Below are positions 6,402 to 8,514 of a DNA stretch of 8,514 nt, one piece after another; position 1 is the first letter of the stretch; each line of letters begins with the position of its first letter. A model generated the notes under the pieces. The model did not search any database. It saw only the letters and a list, made by a program, of their open reading frames with translations, and was not told the origin of the DNA. The translations under genes and the position numbers were made by a program. Source of the DNA: Oscillospiraceae bacterium (GTDB taxonomy: Bacteria; Bacillota; Clostridia; Oscillospirales; Oscillospiraceae); contig JAISKY010000080.1 of assembly GCA_031260745.1 (NCBI GenBank), forward strand, positions 1-8,514. Reading direction: 5' to 3'.

Positions 6402-7862
6402 GTGATTGACGTAACAATAAACGGTAATCACACCGCCGTCGCGTCCGGTACGACTATCCTTGACGCCGCGAGGAAACTTGACATTGTGCTGGAGTCGCCC
6501 TGTAACGGTAACGGAACTTGCGGGAAGTGCAAGGTAATCGTCAATGGCGAGTCCGTCCTCGCGTGTCAAACCGCGATTACCGTTCCGGCGGAAATAATAA
6601 CCGAGAGTAAAGAACACGAAAATAAAACTCTGCAAATCCTGTCCGGCGGAAATTCGTTCAGCTATCCGCTGAAGCCCGCGTTTTCCGACGGTTACGGATT
6701 AGTCGTTGATATAGGCACGACTACGTTAGTCGCCGCTCTGATTGACCTTTCAACGGGCAAACAGCTAGACAGCGAAAGCCGCCTGAATCCTCAGACGGTG
6801 TTTGCTCAGGACGTGTTATCGCGAATTAGCTACGCTTCGGAACCTGACGGATTACTGCGGCTTAAAGGCGACCTACTGCACGTACTGAACGAGATGGTTG
6901 CCAATATGTGCGAGTTCGCCGAAGTCAGTCCAAGCTCAATCCACGAAGCCGTTTACAGCGGTAATACGGCTATGCTTCATCTGGCTTGCGGGATTGACCC
7001 CGCTCCGTTGGGCAAATATCCGTACAACGTACCGCTGGAGTGCGGGCTAAGCGTAGTGGACGCTGAACTGGACATCATCGGTGAAATCTATCTGCCGCCG
7101 ATTATCTCCGCGTTTGTCGGAGCTGATATTACCTCCGGCATACTCGCGTCGCGATTGCACGAGCAAACGCAAACGACGCTGTTCATCGACATAGGCACTA
7201 ACGGTGAAATGGTTATCGCCAACGGCGGTACGTTAGCGGCGACCTCTACCGCCGCGGGACCGGCGTTCGAGGGTATGAACATCACTTGCGGAATGAGAGC
7301 CGCCAGAGGCGCGATTGAAAAGTTTCACATTAACGTCGACGACAGCGTAACTTACGCCGTTATCGGCGGCGAAGCCGAACCTACCGGGATTTGCGGAAGC
7401 GGACTGCTCGACATAGCCGCCGAACTTGTCCGCACAGGAAAAATCGGCAAAACCGGTCGTTTCGCCGATAAGTCAAAACAGTACAATATCACCGAAAAAG
7501 TATTCATTACCCAAAATGACATTCGCCAGATTCAGCTTGCCAAAGGCGCGATTCGCACCGGAATTGACGCGCTTCTGCGCGAGCTTAACCTAAGCGTCAC
7601 AGACGTGGCGCGCGTCGAAATCGCGGGTTCATTCGGCTATCACCTAAGCGAAAGCAGTTTGCTTGATATTAAGCTGTTACCTCCGGAGTTTAAGGGTAAA
7701 ATCCACTTCGTGGGTAATACGGCGCAATCGGGAGGAACGGCGTTCCTGCTGAATACGGATTTCCGCTCCGAAATGCTTGACATAGTTTCGCGAGTACGCA
7801 AAATAGAGCTTGCGAATAACGACGATTTCCAGCGTGAGTTCATAGCGTCTCTTAATTTCTAA
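6402..7862 (+). CDS. RACo/RamA-like corrinoid reductive activator (2Fe-2S plus ASKHA domains)
   Basis: A 486-residue ATP-dependent reductive activator that returns inactive Co(II) corrinoid to Co(I). Residues 1-80 form a plant-type ferredoxin domain with C34, C40, C43 and C55 (Cx5Cx2Cx11C), predicted to hold one [2Fe-2S] cluster. The rest is the ASKHA-fold activator domain (DUF4445 type): first phosphate motif VDIGTTT (102-108), a second DIGTNGEM (263-270), AGPAFEG (285-291), GICGSGLLD (329-337), AGSFG (408-412) and GNTAQSGG (438-445). It starts with GTG, with AAAGGAGG at 6388-6394, 7 nt upstream. It is shorter than Carboxydothermus RACo (about 630 residues) and lacks the C-terminal [4Fe-4S] ferredoxin region of archaeal RamA. 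Its presence confirms that the corrinoid protein works through a Co(I) cycle. It is the last gene before the terminator. Confidence 0.94.
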   Translation: MIDVTINGNHTAVASGTTILDAARKLDIVLESPCNGNGTCGKCKVIVNGESVLACQTAITVPAEIITESKEHENKTLQILSGGNSFSYPLKPAFSDGYGLVVDIGTTTLVAALIDLSTGKQLDSESRLNPQTVFAQDVLSRISYASEPDGLLRLKGDLLHVLNEMVANMCEFAEVSPSSIHEAVYSGNTAMLHLACGIDPAPLGKYPYNVPLECGLSVVDAELDIIGEIYLPPIISAFVGADITSGILASRLHEQTQTTLFIDIGTNGEMVIANGGTLAATSTAAGPAFEGMNITCGMRAARGAIEKFHINVDDSVTYAVIGGEAEPTGICGSGLLDIAAELVRTGKIGKTGRFADKSKQYNITEKVFITQNDIRQIQLAKGAIRTGIDALLRELNLSVTDVARVEIAGSFGYHLSESSLLDIKLLPPEFKGKIHFVGNTAQSGGTAFLLNTDFRSEMLDIVSRVRKIELANNDDFQREFIASLNF

Positions 7863-7882
7863 GTCCGGCGGTTTTGACCCGC

Positions 7883-7916
7883 AAAAATGCCGCTCCCTAT
7901 CGGGCGCGGCATTTTT
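7883..7916. terminator. Bidirectional intrinsic terminator
   Basis: A perfect 11-bp stem AAAAATGCCGC (7883-7893) / GCGGCATTTTT (7906-7916) encloses a 12-nt loop that can itself pair CCC with GGG (7895-7897, 7902-7904). The stem carries five Ts at its 3' end on both strands. It lies 20 nt after the activator stop and 25 nt from the trmFO stop, so it can end both convergent transcripts. Confidence 0.92.
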
Positions 7917-7941
7917 ACGCGATTGACAAACTTAGGAGAAA

Positions 7942-8514
7942 CTAAATCACGCTTCCGATTATATCCAAGGCGCGCTTGGAAATCTCCAGGTTTTTCTCGC
8001 GTTTGCCTTTGATTTTACGGTCAAGCGGCGGCATAATCCCGAAGTTAATGTTCATCGGCTGAAAATCTCCGGTCGGCGAACCGCTGACATACGCCGCCAA
8101 CGCTCCGTGAGCCGTTTCCGAAGGCAGATTGAGCGGTGTTTCGCCCAAAATCTCCCTAGCCGTTTCGATTCCGCACAACAAGCCCGACGCGGCGGACTCT
8201 ACGTAGCCCTCAACTCCCGTAATTTGTCCCGCGAAGCGGATTCGCGGTTCCTCACGCAAGCGGTAGTACCTGTCAAGCAATTTAGGCGAGTTAATATACG
8301 TGTTGCGGTGCATAACGCCGTATCGCACGAACTCCGCGTCCTCAAGTCCCGGAATCATTGAGAATATCCGCTTTTGCTCGCCGAATTTCAGGTGCGTCTG
8401 AAATCCTACCATATTATACAGAGTACCTGCCGCGTCGTCGCGTCTAAGCTGTACGACGGCATACGGCGCGGAGCCGTCCGGATTTTTCAGCCCTACGGGT
8501 TTTAGCGGACCGTG
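7942..8514 (-). CDS. trmFO: TrmFO, methylenetetrahydrofolate-tRNA (uracil-5-)-methyltransferase, C-terminal part
   Basis: The C-terminal 190 residues of TrmFO, the FAD enzyme that makes 5-methyluridine at tRNA position 54 using methylene-tetrahydrofolate. The reading frame is open to the right edge, so the N-terminal half (roughly 240-260 residues, including the FAD-binding start) lies outside. Family-specific blocks in order are GPLKPVGL (2-9), YAVVQLRRD (18-26), LYNMVGFQTHLKFGEQKR (32-49), MIPGLEDAEFVRYGVMHRNTYINSP (53-77) and FAGQITGVEGYVESAASG (94-111). The last is the FAD/GidA-type signature. The methionine at 8412 is internal, not the start. The stop is TAG at 7942-7944. It is a housekeeping gene converging on the methyltransferase operon. 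No functional link is evident beyond shared folate chemistry. Confidence 0.96.
   Translation of the reverse strand, partial: HGPLKPVGLKNPDGSAPYAVVQLRRDDAAGTLYNMVGFQTHLKFGEQKRIFSMIPGLEDAEFVRYGVMHRNTYINSPKLLDRYYRLREEPRIRFAGQITGVEGYVESAASGLLCGIETAREILGETPLNLPSETAHGALAAYVSGSPTGDFQPMNINFGIMPPLDRKIKGKREKNLEISKRALDIIGSVI

Noticed and set aside
7942..8412. A separate small minus-strand gene starting at 8412
   Set aside because: The frame continues to the right edge with clear TrmFO sequence before that methionine, so this is a truncated trmFO gene.
1..8514. CRISPR arrays, insertion sequences, tRNA or rRNA genes
   Set aside because: No regularly spaced repeats, transposase-like proteins, terminal inverted repeats or RNA gene cores were recognised by eye.

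Overview
The window holds a compact plus-strand gene cluster (182-7862) for corrinoid (vitamin B12)-dependent methyl transfer with its own ABC-type uptake genes. It is followed by a convergent minus-strand tRNA-modification gene (trmFO) cut by the right edge. Strong AGGAGG-type ribosome sites, a Clostridia-style lipoprotein with a Ser/Thr/Pro/Ala-rich linker, an AT-rich promoter and TrmFO together suggest an anaerobic Bacillota (Clostridia-like) genome of moderate GC. This assignment is an inference; no rRNA or other taxonomic marker is present.

Layout. Bases 1-181 are a regulatory leader. It has a near-consensus promoter (TTGACA, 17 bp, TATACT with an extended -10), a perfect 10-bp-arm palindrome beginning at the expected transcription start, a second imperfect palindrome, and a perfect 11-bp hairpin plus T-run ending against the ribosome site of the first gene. 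The hairpin looks like an attenuator. Then come a corrinoid-binding protein (182-844), a uroporphyrinogen-decarboxylase (URO-D) family methyltransferase (844-1890), two SsuC/TauC-type permeases (1894-2679, 2676-3446) and a substrate-binding lipoprotein (3471-4553). These genes overlap or lie at most 24 nt apart. An 81-nt gap with a 12-bp hairpin follows. After it come a DUF1638 protein (4635-5393), a second URO-D-family methyltransferase of the MtaA/CmuA type (5383-6399) and a short RACo/RamA-like activator with an N-terminal [2Fe-2S] domain (6402-7862). A bidirectional terminator (7883-7916) separates the cluster from trmFO.

How the genes fit together (inference). The lipoprotein and permeases import a small compound. 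One URO-D protein moves a methyl group from it to Co(I) on the corrinoid protein, and the other moves it on to an acceptor such as tetrahydrofolate or a thiol. The activator rescues oxidised Co(II) corrinoid. DUF1638 has no known function. The substrate cannot be read from the sequence: no MtaB, MtmB, MtbB or MttB homologue is present, no in-frame amber (pyrrolysine) codon was seen, and no ABC ATPase is encoded here. The pairing of corrinoid methyl-transfer genes with a nitrate/sulfonate/taurine/HMP-type importer is the most interesting aspect of the window.
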